A stretch of DNA of 59,589 bases from Paraburkholderia heleia NBRC 101817 (GCF_000739775.1 NZ_BBJH01000044.1:1-59589); one strand, 5' to 3'. Counted from the first letter of the stretch, positions 46,179 to 57,738 are shown. Notes: generated by a model not told the origin, from the letters alone. Made by a program: numbers and translations.

Positions 46179-46877
46179 TCAAGCCCCTTGATCCTGCTCG
46201 TCCTGCGCAGGCTCGATGATACTCTGCGCCGACGCGCAATCGCTTTCGATCGGCGTACGCGGCGTACGCGGCGTACGTTCGGGTACGCCTTCCGGCGCGG
46301 CCTCATACGGCTCGGCGTGCACCGCGTTCGCGTGCGCCGACGTCACGATGCGCGGGTAGCGCACCTCGTGAGCCTGCGCGCCCAGGCGTTCCTGACGCGG
46401 CGCGGGCCGACGCAGGAAGCGCGAGAGTTCGGTCAGCGCGAGCTGATAGACGTCGCGCTTGAACTCGATGACCGCTTCGAGCGGCACCCAGTATTCATTC
46501 CAGCGCCACGCATCGAACTCGGGATGCTCCGTTGCCCGCAGGCAGATATCGCAGTCGCGCCCGACCATACGCAGCAGAAACCAGATCTGTTTCTGGCCGC
46601 GATAATGGCCGCGCACTTCGCGCTTGATGAACTTGTCCGGCACCTCATAACGCAACCAGTCGCGTGTGCGACCGACGATCTTGACGTGCTCCGGATGCAA
46701 ACCGGTTTCTTCGTGCAACTCCCGAAACATTGCCTGCATGGGGGTTTCACCATACTTGATGCCCCCTTGCGGAAACTGCCAGGAATGTTCGCGAACCCGC
46801 TTGCCCCAAAACACCTCGTTTCGCGCGTTCAAGAGGATGATGCCGACGTTCGGGCGAAACCCCTCACGATCCAGCAT
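46179..46877 (-). CDS. rppH: RNA pyrophosphohydrolase
   Basis: Removes the 5' pyrophosphate from mRNAs to trigger RNase E decay. The Nudix box lies at 38-60 (GGIKYGETPMQAMFRELHEE, then TGL), with SWQFPQGG before it and WRWNEYWVPLEAVIEFKRDVY after. At 232 residues it exceeds E. coli RppH (176); the extra ~65-residue tail is Pro/Ala/acidic and includes an RTP-RTP-RTP repeat encoded by three tandem 9-bp units. It is divergent from proS, with a TATAAT 34 bases upstream of its start. Confidence 0.95.
   Translation of the reverse strand: MLDREGFRPNVGIILLNARNEVFWGKRVREHSWQFPQGGIKYGETPMQAMFRELHEETGLHPEHVKIVGRTRDWLRYEVPDKFIKREVRGHYRGQKQIWFLLRMVGRDCDICLRATEHPEFDAWRWNEYWVPLEAVIEFKRDVYQLALTELSRFLRRPAPRQERLGAQAHEVRYPRIVTSAHANAVHAEPYEAAPEGVPERTPRTPRTPIESDCASAQSIIEPAQDEQDQGA
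46251..46277. repeat. Tandem 9-bp repeat, three copies, inside rppH
   Basis: CGGCGTACG at 46251-46259, 46260-46268 and 46269-46277, read on the rppH strand as Arg-Thr-Pro three times. The unit length is a multiple of three, so copy-number change would keep the frame. Confidence 0.85.
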
Positions 46878-46910
46878 ACAACCACCTTCGAATCCTTTAA
46901 AATTGCTTTG

Positions 46911-46916
46911 ATTATA
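46911..46916 (-). promoter_or_regulatory. -10 element for rppH
   Basis: TATAAT on the minus strand (ATTATA on plus), 34 bases before the rppH start, in an AT-rich patch. The -35 is not clear. Confidence 0.5.
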
Positions 46917-47142
46917 AACAGATAACGGCCCTCACGCACCCGCCGTCCGTGACCCGCCATCCGGAAAGTCGAGCGAATGGCCACGGCCGCGCAAAACAGC
47001 CTCGGGGCGCGATCGGCCTGGAATCTGGCCGGCGTCATCGGCGCGGCTCGCGGCGCGTTGTCATAATGGCGAGTTCGTGAACTCCTCCGTTGGTCACTTC
47101 TTCGGGCGGTCTGCACCGGGCCGCCGCTTTTGGATAATTTGA

Positions 47143-48879
47143 ATGAAAGCCTCCCGTTTCTTTATCGGCACCCTGAAGGAAGCGCCCGCTGACGCGGAAA
47201 TCGTCAGCCACAAGCTGATGGTTCGCGCGGGCATGATCCGTCGCGTCGCCGGCGGCATTTACAACTATCTGCCGATCGGCCTGCGTTCGATCCGCAAGGT
47301 CGAGCAGATCGTGCGCGAGGAAATGAACCGCGCCGGCGCCATCGAACTGCTCATGCCGGCCGTGCAGCCGGCCGAGCTGTGGCAGGAATCGGGTCGCTGG
47401 GAACAATACGGGCCGGAACTGCTGCGCTTCAAGGATCGCAAGCAGAGCGACTTCGTGATGGGCCCGACGCACGAAGAGGTCGTCACCGACATCGCGCGTG
47501 GCCAGATCAAGAGCTATCGCCAGCTGCCGGTGAACTTCTATCAGGTGCAGACGAAGTTCCGCGACGAAATCCGTCCCCGTTTTGGTGTGATGCGCGGGCG
47601 CGAATTCATCATGAAGGACGCGTACTCGTTCGATAAGGACGTCGAAGGGCTCAAGCTTTCGTACCAGAAGATGTACGACGCTTACGTGCGCATCTTCACG
47701 CGTCTCGGCCTGCAATTCCGTGCGGTCGCGGCCGACAACGGCTCGATCGGCGGCAGCGGCTCGCACGAGTTCCACGTGATCGCGGAAACGGGCGAAGACG
47801 ACATCGCCTATTGTCCGACCTCGGACTTCGCGGCCAACGTCGAAGCCGCCGAAGCGTTGCCGCTCATCGCGCAGCGCGGCGCCCCCACCCAGGCGCTCAC
47901 GAAAACGCCCACGCCGGGCGCGGCCAAGTGCGAGGCAGTTGCCGAGCTGCTCGGCATCCCGCTCGAGAGCACCATCAAGTCGATCATCCTCGCGACGGAC
48001 AACGAAGGCGCCGAGCCCACGATCTGGCTGCTGATGCTGCGCGGCGACCACGACCTGAACGAGATCAAGGTCGGCAAGCTCGAAGGCCTGAGCGGCTTTC
48101 GCTTCGCGACCGAAGCGGAAATCGTCGAGTGGTTCGGTACGCCCCCGGGCTACCTCGGACCGCTGAATACGAAGAAGCCGGTCAAGGTGATCGCCGATCG
48201 CACGGTCGCGAACATGAGCGATTTCGTGGTGGGCACGAACGAAGTCGATTTCCACACCACGGGCGTGAACTGGGGCCGCGACCTGCCGGAGCCCGTTGTC
48301 GCCGACATCCGCAACGTGAAGAAGGGCGATCCCTCGCCGGACGGCAAGGGCGTGATCGACATCTGCCGCGGCATCGAAGTGGGCCACGTGTTCCAGCTCG
48401 GCACGAAGTACTCGGAAGCGATGAACGCCACGTTCCTCGCCGAGAACGGCAAGCCCGCGCCGATGCAGATGGGCTGCTACGGCATTGGCATCACGCGTAT
48501 TCTCGGTGCAGCCATCGAGCAGAACTTCGACGAGAAGGGCATTATCTGGCCTGAGTCGATCGCGCCGTTCCAGGTCGTCGTGTGCCCGATGGGCATGGAC
48601 CGCAGCGAGCTCGTGCGCGAGCACGCCGAACGCGTCTACAACGAACTGCTCGAAGCGGGCGTGGACGTGATTCTCGACGACCGCGGCGAGCGCCCGGGCG
48701 TGATGTTCGCCGACTGGGAGCTGATCGGCGTGCCGCATCGTCTCGTGATCGGCGAGCGCGGCCTGAAGGACGGCAAGATCGAGTACCAGGGCCGCCGCGA
48801 TACCGAAGCGACGCTGCTCGCAGCCGATGAGGCCGCGCAGACGGCGGCGCAGAAGGTCCGCGCGGCGCTCGCGGTTTAA
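47143..48879 (+). CDS. proS: Prolyl-tRNA synthetase (bacterial type)
   Basis: Class II aminoacyl-tRNA synthetase charging tRNA-Pro. The 578-residue product is the long bacterial form, with a YbaK-like editing insertion at about residues 230-390 (EAVAELLGIPLESTIKSI, DRTVANMSDFVVGTN) between the catalytic motifs. Motif 2 lies near KFRDEIRPRFGVMRGREF, motif 3 near GCYGIGITRILGA, and the anticodon domain is at the C-terminus. It lies divergent from rppH and 35 bases upstream of a MarC-family gene. A proline tRNA gene is also in this window. Confidence 0.97.
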   Translation: MKASRFFIGTLKEAPADAEIVSHKLMVRAGMIRRVAGGIYNYLPIGLRSIRKVEQIVREEMNRAGAIELLMPAVQPAELWQESGRWEQYGPELLRFKDRKQSDFVMGPTHEEVVTDIARGQIKSYRQLPVNFYQVQTKFRDEIRPRFGVMRGREFIMKDAYSFDKDVEGLKLSYQKMYDAYVRIFTRLGLQFRAVAADNGSIGGSGSHEFHVIAETGEDDIAYCPTSDFAANVEAAEALPLIAQRGAPTQALTKTPTPGAAKCEAVAELLGIPLESTIKSIILATDNEGAEPTIWLLMLRGDHDLNEIKVGKLEGLSGFRFATEAEIVEWFGTPPGYLGPLNTKKPVKVIADRTVANMSDFVVGTNEVDFHTTGVNWGRDLPEPVVADIRNVKKGDPSPDGKGVIDICRGIEVGHVFQLGTKYSEAMNATFLAENGKPAPMQMGCYGIGITRILGAAIEQNFDEKGIIWPESIAPFQVVVCPMGMDRSELVREHAERVYNELLEAGVDVILDDRGERPGVMFADWELIGVPHRLVIGERGLKDGKIEYQGRRDTEATLLAADEAAQTAAQKVRAALAV

Positions 48880-48914
48880 CGACGGTTCATTCCGGGTAAA
48901 GGAGCGCTGCGAGC

Positions 48915-49514
48915 GTGCAGTACAGTTTTCTGTCCGCTACGGTCCTGCTGCTCCTCATCACCGACCCGCTCGGTAATATTCCGCTCTTCATCAGCTGCCT
49001 GCGCGGCGTTGCCAAGCAGCGCCGCGCGATCGTGATCCTGCGCGAGGTCGCGATTGCGTTCATGATCCTGCTCGTCTTCATGGTCGCCGGCAACAGCTTC
49101 CTGCGCATGATGGGGCTCACCGATACCTCGCTGCGCATCGGCGGCGGCATCGTGCTGTTCCTCATCGCGCTGCGCATGATCTTTCCGCATCCGGGCGGCC
49201 CGTTCGGCGGCGGCGACAAGGGCGGCGAGCCGCTCATCGTGCCGCTCGCCATTCCCGCGCTGGCGGGGCCTTCGGCGCTCGCCACGGTCATGCTGCTTAC
49301 CTCGCAGGCGCCCGGCAAGCTCTATGAATGGGTGGCCGCGCTCGTCGTGACGATGGTGATCTGCGCGGTCGTGCTGGTGATGGCGGAACGCATCCAGCAG
49401 TGGCTGGGCGAGCGCGTGGTGACGGCCTTCGAGCGGCTGATGGGCCTCGTGCTCGTGGCGATATCGGTGGAAATGATTCTCGCGGGCATCGCCAACTTCG
49501 TGCATCACCTCTGA
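48915..49514 (+). CDS. MarC family (UPF0056) integral membrane protein
   Basis: Six-helix inner-membrane protein of the MarC/NAAT family; function not settled. Translation begins at GTG 48915 behind an AAAGGAG site, giving MQYSFLSATVLLLLITDPLG; the TDPLGNIPLF and VPLAIPALAGPSALATVMLL stretches are characteristic of each half. The 199-residue length is normal. It follows proS by 35 bases and is probably co-transcribed, and it ends at a bidirectional terminator. Confidence 0.9.
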   Translation: MQYSFLSATVLLLLITDPLGNIPLFISCLRGVAKQRRAIVILREVAIAFMILLVFMVAGNSFLRMMGLTDTSLRIGGGIVLFLIALRMIFPHPGGPFGGGDKGGEPLIVPLAIPALAGPSALATVMLLTSQAPGKLYEWVAALVVTMVICAVVLVMAERIQQWLGERVVTAFERLMGLVLVAISVEMILAGIANFVHHL

Positions 49515-49543
49515 TGCCGCGTGCAGCGGGCGTCGCGCGCAAC

Positions 49544-49570
49544 AAAAAAGCAGCCCGCGGGCTGCTTTTT
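49544..49570. terminator. Bidirectional terminator between the MarC and hpt genes
   Basis: AAAAAGCAGCCCG-CGGGCTGCTTTTT is a perfect palindrome (49545-49570) with T runs for both convergent genes. Confidence 0.92.
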
Positions 49571-49600
49571 CGATGGTGCGTCCAAAGGCGGACGCGCGCT

Positions 49601-50152
49601 TCACGCGCCTTCGGTCAGCGCGCGGATGGTCGGCAGATTGCGCCAGTAACCCTTGGCGTCCATGCCGCAGCCAAACACGTAGCGGTCCGGCACCGAAAAG
49701 CCGCAGTAGTCGGGATACAGCGGCTTGGTCTTCGTGAGCGTCTTCTCGCACAACACGGCCGAGAGGAAACGCTTCGCACCCATGTCCATGATGCGGTCGC
49801 GAATCGCGGCCATGGTCTCGCCTTCGTCGAGGATGTCGTCGAGCACGAGCACCACACGGTCCTTGACCGACTCGCGCGGCGCCACGCGCCACTGCATCTC
49901 GGCGCTGCCCTTGATCGCGTTGCGGTAGCGCGTGAGGTGGATGTAATCGAACTCGAGCGGGAAGTCGAGGTGCGGCAGCAGCATGCCGGTGAACACGGCG
50001 GCGCCGCCCATGACCGAGAGCACGAGCGGGAAGTCCTCGCTGATCTCGGCGCGGATGGCGTCGGCCATCCGGCCGATCGACGCATTGACGTCGCCTTCCG
50101 AAACGATCTCTTCGGAGTGGCGGAAAATGTGCAGGGCTTCTTCGCGATTCAT
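49601..50152 (-). CDS. hpt: Hypoxanthine-guanine phosphoribosyltransferase
   Basis: Purine salvage enzyme converting hypoxanthine or guanine plus PRPP to the nucleotide. The 183-residue product has the PRPP-binding loop VVLVLDDILDEGETM (about 100-114) and the VLSVMGGAAVFTGMLLPHLD flexible-loop region. The late PDYCGFSVPDRYVFGCGMD segment is typical of purine PRTs. Whether it prefers hypoxanthine, guanine or xanthine is not readable. It is co-oriented with ffh, with about 150 bases between ffh's stop and its start. Confidence 0.93.
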   Translation of the reverse strand: MNREEALHIFRHSEEIVSEGDVNASIGRMADAIRAEISEDFPLVLSVMGGAAVFTGMLLPHLDFPLEFDYIHLTRYRNAIKGSAEMQWRVAPRESVKDRVVLVLDDILDEGETMAAIRDRIMDMGAKRFLSAVLCEKTLTKTKPLYPDYCGFSVPDRYVFGCGMDAKGYWRNLPTIRALTEGA

Positions 50153-50299
50153 GACTCTGGCGGGAAGGTAGCGGTCGCTACTGAAGTGTGGAAAATAACG
50201 GCGGTGCGCGCTACAGCATAAACCCGCGCATTGGGTCCGTCGTGCGCCGCCTCGAGCGGGGCCGCCGTGCGCGCGAGGTGCGCCGCGCGGCCCGCAGGA

Positions 50300-51667
50300 T
50301 CAGCGCATGCCGGGCATCATGCCCTTCATGCCGCGCATCATCTTTTGCAGATTGCCGCCCTTGAGCTTCTTCATCATGGTGCGCATCTGCTCATACTGGT
50401 TGAGCATGCGGTTCACTTCCTGGACCTGCACGCCCGCGCCCGCCGCAATGCGGCGCTTGCGCGTGGCCTTGATGAGTTCGGGCTTGGCGCGCTCGGCGGG
50501 CGTCATCGAGTTGATGATGCCTTCCATGCGGCGCATCTGTTTCTCGGCCTGGCCCATGTCGGCACCCGACGCCGCCTGCTGGAACTGCGCGGGAAGCTTG
50601 TCCATGAGCGACGACAGGCCGCCCATGCTCTTCATCTGCGTGAGTTGCGCGCGGAAGTCGTTGAGGTCGAAGTCGCCGCCCTTCTTGACCTTGTCGGCGA
50701 GCTTTTGCGCGGCTTGAACATCCACGCCGCGCTGCGCTTCCTCGACGAGCGCGAGAATGTCGCCCATGCCGAGAATACGGTTCGCCATGCGGTCCGGGTG
50801 GAACACCTCGAGGCCGTCGAGCTTTTCGGCGACGCCGACGAACTTGATCGGCTTGCCCGTGATGTGGCGCACGGAGAGCGCCGCGCCGCCGCGCGAGTCG
50901 CCATCGAGCTTGGTGAGCACGACGCCGGTGAGCGGCAGGGCGTCGTTGAACGCCTTCGCGGTGTTGACCGCGTCCTGGCCGAGCATGGCGTCCACCACGA
51001 AGAGCGTTTCAGCCGGCTTGAGCGACGCGTGCAGCGCGGTGATCTCGTTCATCATCGCCTCGTCGATACCGAGGCGGCCGGCCGTGTCGACGAGCAGCAC
51101 GTCGTGATAGTGGCGCCTGGCCCAGTCGACCGCCGCGGCGGCGATCTCGACGGGCTTCTGGTCCGGCTGCGAGGGGAAGAAGTCGGCGCCGACCTGTTCC
51201 GTCACCGTCTTCAACTGCGCGATAGCGGCAGGGCGATAGACGTCGCACGAAACGGTGAGGACCTTCTTCTTGTACTTCTCGCGCAGGAGCTTGGCGAGCT
51301 TGCCGGTGGTGGTGGTTTTACCGGCGCCCTGCAGACCCGCCATGAGGATGACGGCAGGCGGCGTGACGGCGAGATCGAGTTCCGCGGCCTTGCCTTCATA
51401 GTCGCCGCCGATCACGGCGGTCAGCTCGCGCTGCACCACGCCGACGAGCGCCTGGCCCGGCGAGAGGCTGGCGATCACTTCCTCGCCGAGCGCCTTCTCC
51501 TTCACCTTGGCGATGAATTCGCGCACGACGGGCAGCGCCACGTCCGCTTCGAGCAGGGCGAGACGCACCTCGCGCAGCATTTCCTGCGTATTGGCTTCGG
51601 TCAGCCGGGCTTCGCCGCGCAGCGTCTTGACGACGCGCGCCATCCGTTGAGTGAGAGTGTCGAGCAT
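50300..51667 (-). CDS. ffh: Signal recognition particle protein Ffh
   Basis: GTPase of the SRP that targets inner-membrane proteins. The start at 51667 gives MLDTLTQRMARVVKTLRGEA, the normal N-domain; 12 upstream codons are unsupported. The 455-residue product has P-loop GLQGAGKTTT (111-120), DTAGRLGIDEAMM, TKLDGDSRGGAALS, and a Met-rich M domain after about residue 300 (MRRMEGIINSM, GMKGMMPGM) that holds signal sequences and 4.5S RNA. It is divergent from the YpjD-like gene. Confidence 0.97.
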   Translation of the reverse strand: MLDTLTQRMARVVKTLRGEARLTEANTQEMLREVRLALLEADVALPVVREFIAKVKEKALGEEVIASLSPGQALVGVVQRELTAVIGGDYEGKAAELDLAVTPPAVILMAGLQGAGKTTTTGKLAKLLREKYKKKVLTVSCDVYRPAAIAQLKTVTEQVGADFFPSQPDQKPVEIAAAAVDWARRHYHDVLLVDTAGRLGIDEAMMNEITALHASLKPAETLFVVDAMLGQDAVNTAKAFNDALPLTGVVLTKLDGDSRGGAALSVRHITGKPIKFVGVAEKLDGLEVFHPDRMANRILGMGDILALVEEAQRGVDVQAAQKLADKVKKGGDFDLNDFRAQLTQMKSMGGLSSLMDKLPAQFQQAASGADMGQAEKQMRRMEGIINSMTPAERAKPELIKATRKRRIAAGAGVQVQEVNRMLNQYEQMRTMMKKLKGGNLQKMMRGMKGMMPGMR

Positions 51668-51784
51668 GGGGAGGCGGTGAGCAGTGCGGCCCGGCCCGCG
51701 CACGCAAAAACGGGAATGCGCCGCGTTTCGCCGCGCTTCTGTGTGTTTGCCGCGCGGCCAGGGGGCCTATAGTAAACTTCGAAC

Positions 51785-52726
51785 ATGGATATTGTACTGT
51801 ATGCCCTCACCGTGCTCCTGTACGGCGGATTGTGCGCCGCCGACTGGCGCGCGCTGCGCCGCGCGGGCGCCGCGCCGCTGCTCGGCAGCGTGCCGCCCGT
51901 TCCGGTGACGCTCGGCGCGGGCGCGGGCCTGGGTGGTGACGCCCTGCGCGCGCGGACCTTCGGCCCGCTTTCCCGCGCGCTGCTCTTCGTTGCGCTCGCC
52001 GCGCACGGTGTGCTCCTGCACATGACGATCTTCCCCGCCAACGAAATGGTGTTCGGCTTCGCCTTCGCGCTGTCGGCCATGTTCTGGCTCGGCGCAGGCA
52101 TCTACTGGATCGAGAGCTTTTTCTTTGCGCTCGACGGCCTGCGTCTCCTGCTGCTGCCGTTGGCGGCCGTCGCGTCGGTCCTGCCGCTCGTGTTCGGCGG
52201 CGTGCGCGTGCTGCCCTATGCGGCCGCGCCGATGTTCAAGCTGCACTTCGTCATCGCGAACATCGCCTATGGGCTCTTTGCGATCGCGGCGTTGCATGCG
52301 GTGCTGATGCTCGCCGTCGAGCGCCGGCTGCATGCCCTGAAGGGCGCCGGCTTCCAGCGCAACGCGAGCAATCGCGGCGGCGGCTGGCTCTCTAACTGGA
52401 TCGAAACGTTGCCGCCGCTGCTGACGATGGAAAAGCTGCTGTTCCGCCTGATCGGCGCGGGCTTCGTGCTCCTCACGGCCACGCTCGTCTCGGGCATCGT
52501 GTTCAGCGAGCAGTTGATCGACCGGCCGCTTTCGCTCGATCACAAGACCGTCTTCGCGATTCTTTCGTGGCTGATGTTCGGCGCGCTGCTCACCGCGCGC
52601 AAGATTTCCGGCTGGCGCGGCCGCGCTGCGCTGCGCTGGGTGATCGCGTCGTTCATCGCCTTGCTGCTCGCTTACGTGGGCAGCCGGTTCGTCTTCGAGG
52701 TGCTGCTGCACCGCCCTGTAGTGTGA
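51785..52726 (+). CDS. Cytochrome c assembly (CcsA/YpjD-like) inner-membrane protein
   Basis: Polytopic protein of the cytochrome C assembly / YpjD superfamily. The 313-residue product has about eight membrane segments, conserved histidine-bearing stretches (LHMTIFPANE, HFVIANIAYGLFAIAALHAV) and a C-terminal SW.MFGALLTARKISGWRGRAA. In many proteobacteria such a gene lies divergent from ffh, as here; direct evidence for heme handling by YpjD is lacking. It heads a tight run with the PP0621-like gene (22-base gap) and ampD. Confidence 0.85.
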   Translation: MDIVLYALTVLLYGGLCAADWRALRRAGAAPLLGSVPPVPVTLGAGAGLGGDALRARTFGPLSRALLFVALAAHGVLLHMTIFPANEMVFGFAFALSAMFWLGAGIYWIESFFFALDGLRLLLLPLAAVASVLPLVFGGVRVLPYAAAPMFKLHFVIANIAYGLFAIAALHAVLMLAVERRLHALKGAGFQRNASNRGGGWLSNWIETLPPLLTMEKLLFRLIGAGFVLLTATLVSGIVFSEQLIDRPLSLDHKTVFAILSWLMFGALLTARKISGWRGRAALRWVIASFIALLLAYVGSRFVFEVLLHRPVV

Positions 52727-52748
52727 GTCGTGTGAGTCGCGTGTTCCG

Positions 52749-53069
52749 ATGAGACAGATTCTTCTCCTCGTCCTGCTGTTCGTGGTCGGACAGTGGTTCG
52801 TCAAGGCGCTGCGCCGTGCGCAGACGCAAACGCGTGCCGGTACGCAACCGGGGCAAGGGGCGCAGCCGGGGCAGGGCGCCGCGCGCAGCGCCAATGGTGG
52901 CGCGAGCGGCAAGGCTGCGCTGCCCGAGCCGATGGTCCGTTGCGCCGAGTGCGGCGTGCATGCGCCGCGCAGCGAGTCGGTGAATGTCGGCGCGCGCTCG
53001 TTCTGCAGTTCCGGGCACGCGCGCGCCTACGACGCGCGCACCACGGCCCAGGACCGCCCCGCACGATGA
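52749..53069 (+). CDS. PP0621-like small zinc-ribbon membrane protein
   Basis: Hypothetical protein of 106 residues, recognised from the PP0621 family. The first ~20 residues (MRQILLLVLLFVVGQWFVKA) form a membrane anchor, a Gln/Gly/Ala-rich linker follows, and the C-terminal ~45 residues carry CAECGVH and FCSSGH, a likely Cys3His zinc knuckle. Function unknown. It is tightly placed between the YpjD-like gene and ampD, overlapping ampD by ATGA, so co-translation with ampD is likely. Confidence 0.85.
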   Translation: MRQILLLVLLFVVGQWFVKALRRAQTQTRAGTQPGQGAQPGQGAARSANGGASGKAALPEPMVRCAECGVHAPRSESVNVGARSFCSSGHARAYDARTTAQDRPAR

Positions 53070-53704
53070 GCGCTGCTGCATCGCCAGGTTTGCCAGTGTC
53101 TCGCGCGTACGAAGTCGACGCGCAGGGCTGGGTGTCCGGCGCGCGCCGCCTGCCTTCGCCTAACTTCGAGGCCCGCCCGCAAGGCGCCGTGCCGACACTC
53201 ATCGTCGTTCACAACATCAGCTTGCCGCCCAACGTTTTCGGCGGCCCCGAGATCGCCGATCTCTTTCTCAACCGCCTCGACTGCGACGCGCATCCGTACT
53301 TCGACGCCAACCTGCGCGGCGTACGCGTCTCGGCGCATTTCGTCATTCATCGCGACGGCGCGCTCGAGCAGTTCGTCTCGTGCGACGAGCGCGCGTGGCA
53401 CGCGGGCGCGTCGAGCTTCTTCGGGCGCGAGCGCTGCAACGATTTCGCCATCGGCATCGAGCTGGAAGGCAGCGACACGACGGCCTTCGAGGCGCCGCAA
53501 TACGCCACGCTCGCCGCGCTCGTGAAGGCGCTCGTCGCGCACTATCCGATCGAGGCGCTGGCAGGCCATTCGGACATCGCGCCTGGCCGCAAGACCGACC
53601 CCGGCCCGCACTTCGACTGGGCGCGCCTCAAACACGATACGCAGCTCGCCGATGCCAGCTTCCCCTATATCCAGGGGCGCGGCGCGCAAAACGCGGCGAC
53701 GTGA
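53066..53704 (+). CDS. ampD: 1,6-anhydro-N-acetylmuramyl-L-alanine amidase AmpD
   Basis: Cytosolic zinc amidase that cleaves anhydro-muropeptides during peptidoglycan recycling and so controls AmpR-type beta-lactamase induction where present. The start at ATG 53066 overlaps the PP0621-like stop. The 212-residue product has VVHNISLPP with zinc ligand His49, AWHAG, GIELEG with Glu132, and GHSDIAPGRKTDPGPHFDW carrying His168 and Asp178. This matches E. coli AmpD with ~12 extra N-terminal residues and no signal peptide. Confidence 0.96.
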   Translation: MSAAASPGLPVSRAYEVDAQGWVSGARRLPSPNFEARPQGAVPTLIVVHNISLPPNVFGGPEIADLFLNRLDCDAHPYFDANLRGVRVSAHFVIHRDGALEQFVSCDERAWHAGASSFFGRERCNDFAIGIELEGSDTTAFEAPQYATLAALVKALVAHYPIEALAGHSDIAPGRKTDPGPHFDWARLKHDTQLADASFPYIQGRGAQNAAT

Positions 53705-53879
53705 CACGCTCGAACGCCTGCACAAACCCGCTCCGGCTGCACAAGAAATAAGCACCTCTTGCGCGCAAACGCAGGGTCTTCGCGCGCGCCTCGCAGACCA
53801 CTCGATGGGGCATTCGCCGCCAGGCCCCGCGTGGCTTGCCTTGTGGCCTTGTCAAGATAGGACCAGCAAAAAAAGCCGT

Positions 53880-53907
53880 TTGATCGTACTGTTTCTTCCA
53901 CTATACT
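53880..53907 (+). promoter_or_regulatory. Promoter of nrdA
   Basis: TTGATC (53880-53885), a 16-bp spacer and TATACT (53902-53907). The first NrdR-type box overlaps this -10, as in known NrdR-repressed promoters. Confidence 0.7.
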
Positions 53908-53944
53908 TGGTACCCGAAACAAGGCTTCACACCATATGTTGTGT
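53898..53944 (+). promoter_or_regulatory. Pair of NrdR boxes
   Basis: Box 2, ACACCATATGTTGTGT (53929-53944), matches the ACACWATATATWGTGT consensus at 14 of 16 positions. Box 1, CCACTATACTTGGTAC (53898-53913), matches at about 10 of 16. Their starts are 31 bp apart, the three-turn spacing typical of NrdR-controlled RNR promoters. Confidence 0.75.
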
Positions 53945-54264
53945 TGTACTGCGGCGCCCCGCTTCACGAGCACGGCGCCGCGCGCGTTACCGGCATAGAA
54001 AAAACAGAAACTTTGTACGGTGCCGTCGGCCGAGAGAACCGGCGCACCGGCTGTAATCGAGAGAGAAGGTACAGCCAATGATCGCGACATCCACGATGAA
54101 GACCGAAGCTGTCCGTATTTCATCTGCCTTGTCGCATCCGGCAGCCTCGCCAGGCTGGACTTTTTTCTCTGCCCGATCGATCGCGCACTCGGGGGCGCGG
54201 CGTCGGCGTCCGTACTAATCCGCGAACTCTCTTCGCACCTTTCCAGGACCCAGGAGCTTTGCAC

Positions 54265-57255
<2,991 letters not shown>

Positions 57256-57264
57256 AGCCGGCTG

Positions 57265-57303
57265 CGCATGATGCGTGCGGTGCAACGCCGCTCGCATCAT
57301 GCG
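57265..57303 (+). repeat. Strong stem-loop just after nrdA
   Basis: CGCATGATGCG (57265-57275) pairs perfectly with CGCATCATGCG (57293-57303), with an inner GCGG/CCGC pairing. It starts 10 bases after the nrdA stop and lacks a T run. Confidence 0.75.
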
Positions 57304-57691
57304 AGGACCGAAGCATCAGTAGTAAACAGTAGTCGAAGCGGTCGTAGCGAGATGTAACAACGAAAGAGGCGCGCGCAATGCGCGCCGACTCCCCCGGCAA
57401 CTCGCGCCACGCGCGTTGCAGTACGCGAAAGAGGCAACAGGAAGGAATCCCTGGAGTTTCTCGCAGGGACAAGACTCAAGGCCGCGCGAGCCTCCAGCGC
57501 CGCGCGCGGCAAGCAGTGAGCGGCGCGTGAAAACGCACTCGCAGCGCAAGCGAAAAGCGCGCGGCGAACACCGTCTTTCACACACGCTCTCGATGTCGCG
57601 AAGACCTTCGAAGCACATCGCACATGCGAAGTGAGCACGACGAATCAGTGCTCTCTACACAGTGCTCACGCGATGCAATCGACACAGAGCG

Positions 57692-57706
57692 ACAACAAAG
57701 TGTTGT
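57692..57706. repeat. Palindrome ACAACA-AAG-TGTTGT upstream of nrdB
   Basis: Perfect 6+3+6 inverted repeat about 105-120 bases before the nrdB start. It has operator-like size, but it does not fit the NrdR consensus. Confidence 0.45.
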
Positions 57707-57738
57707 ATCGAGGTCGCAACGCGAATCGAAAACAGGAT

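Larger units (their letters stand above)
53705..54264 (+). other. Long nrdA upstream region and leader
   Basis: 560 bases without a supported gene. The nrdA promoter and NrdR-type boxes lie at 53880-53944, so the transcript should carry an untranslated leader of about 350 nt. GCGGCGCC (53951-53958) pairs with GGCGCCGC (53974-53981) near its 5' end. The rest shows no clear T-tract terminator and no recognisable riboswitch core. Confidence 0.6.

Noticed and set aside
46060..46239. ATG-initiated longer form of the CNP1-like lipoprotein
   Set aside because: It would overlap rppH and place 60 polar residues before a clear signal peptide; the TTG with an adjacent ribosome site fits better.
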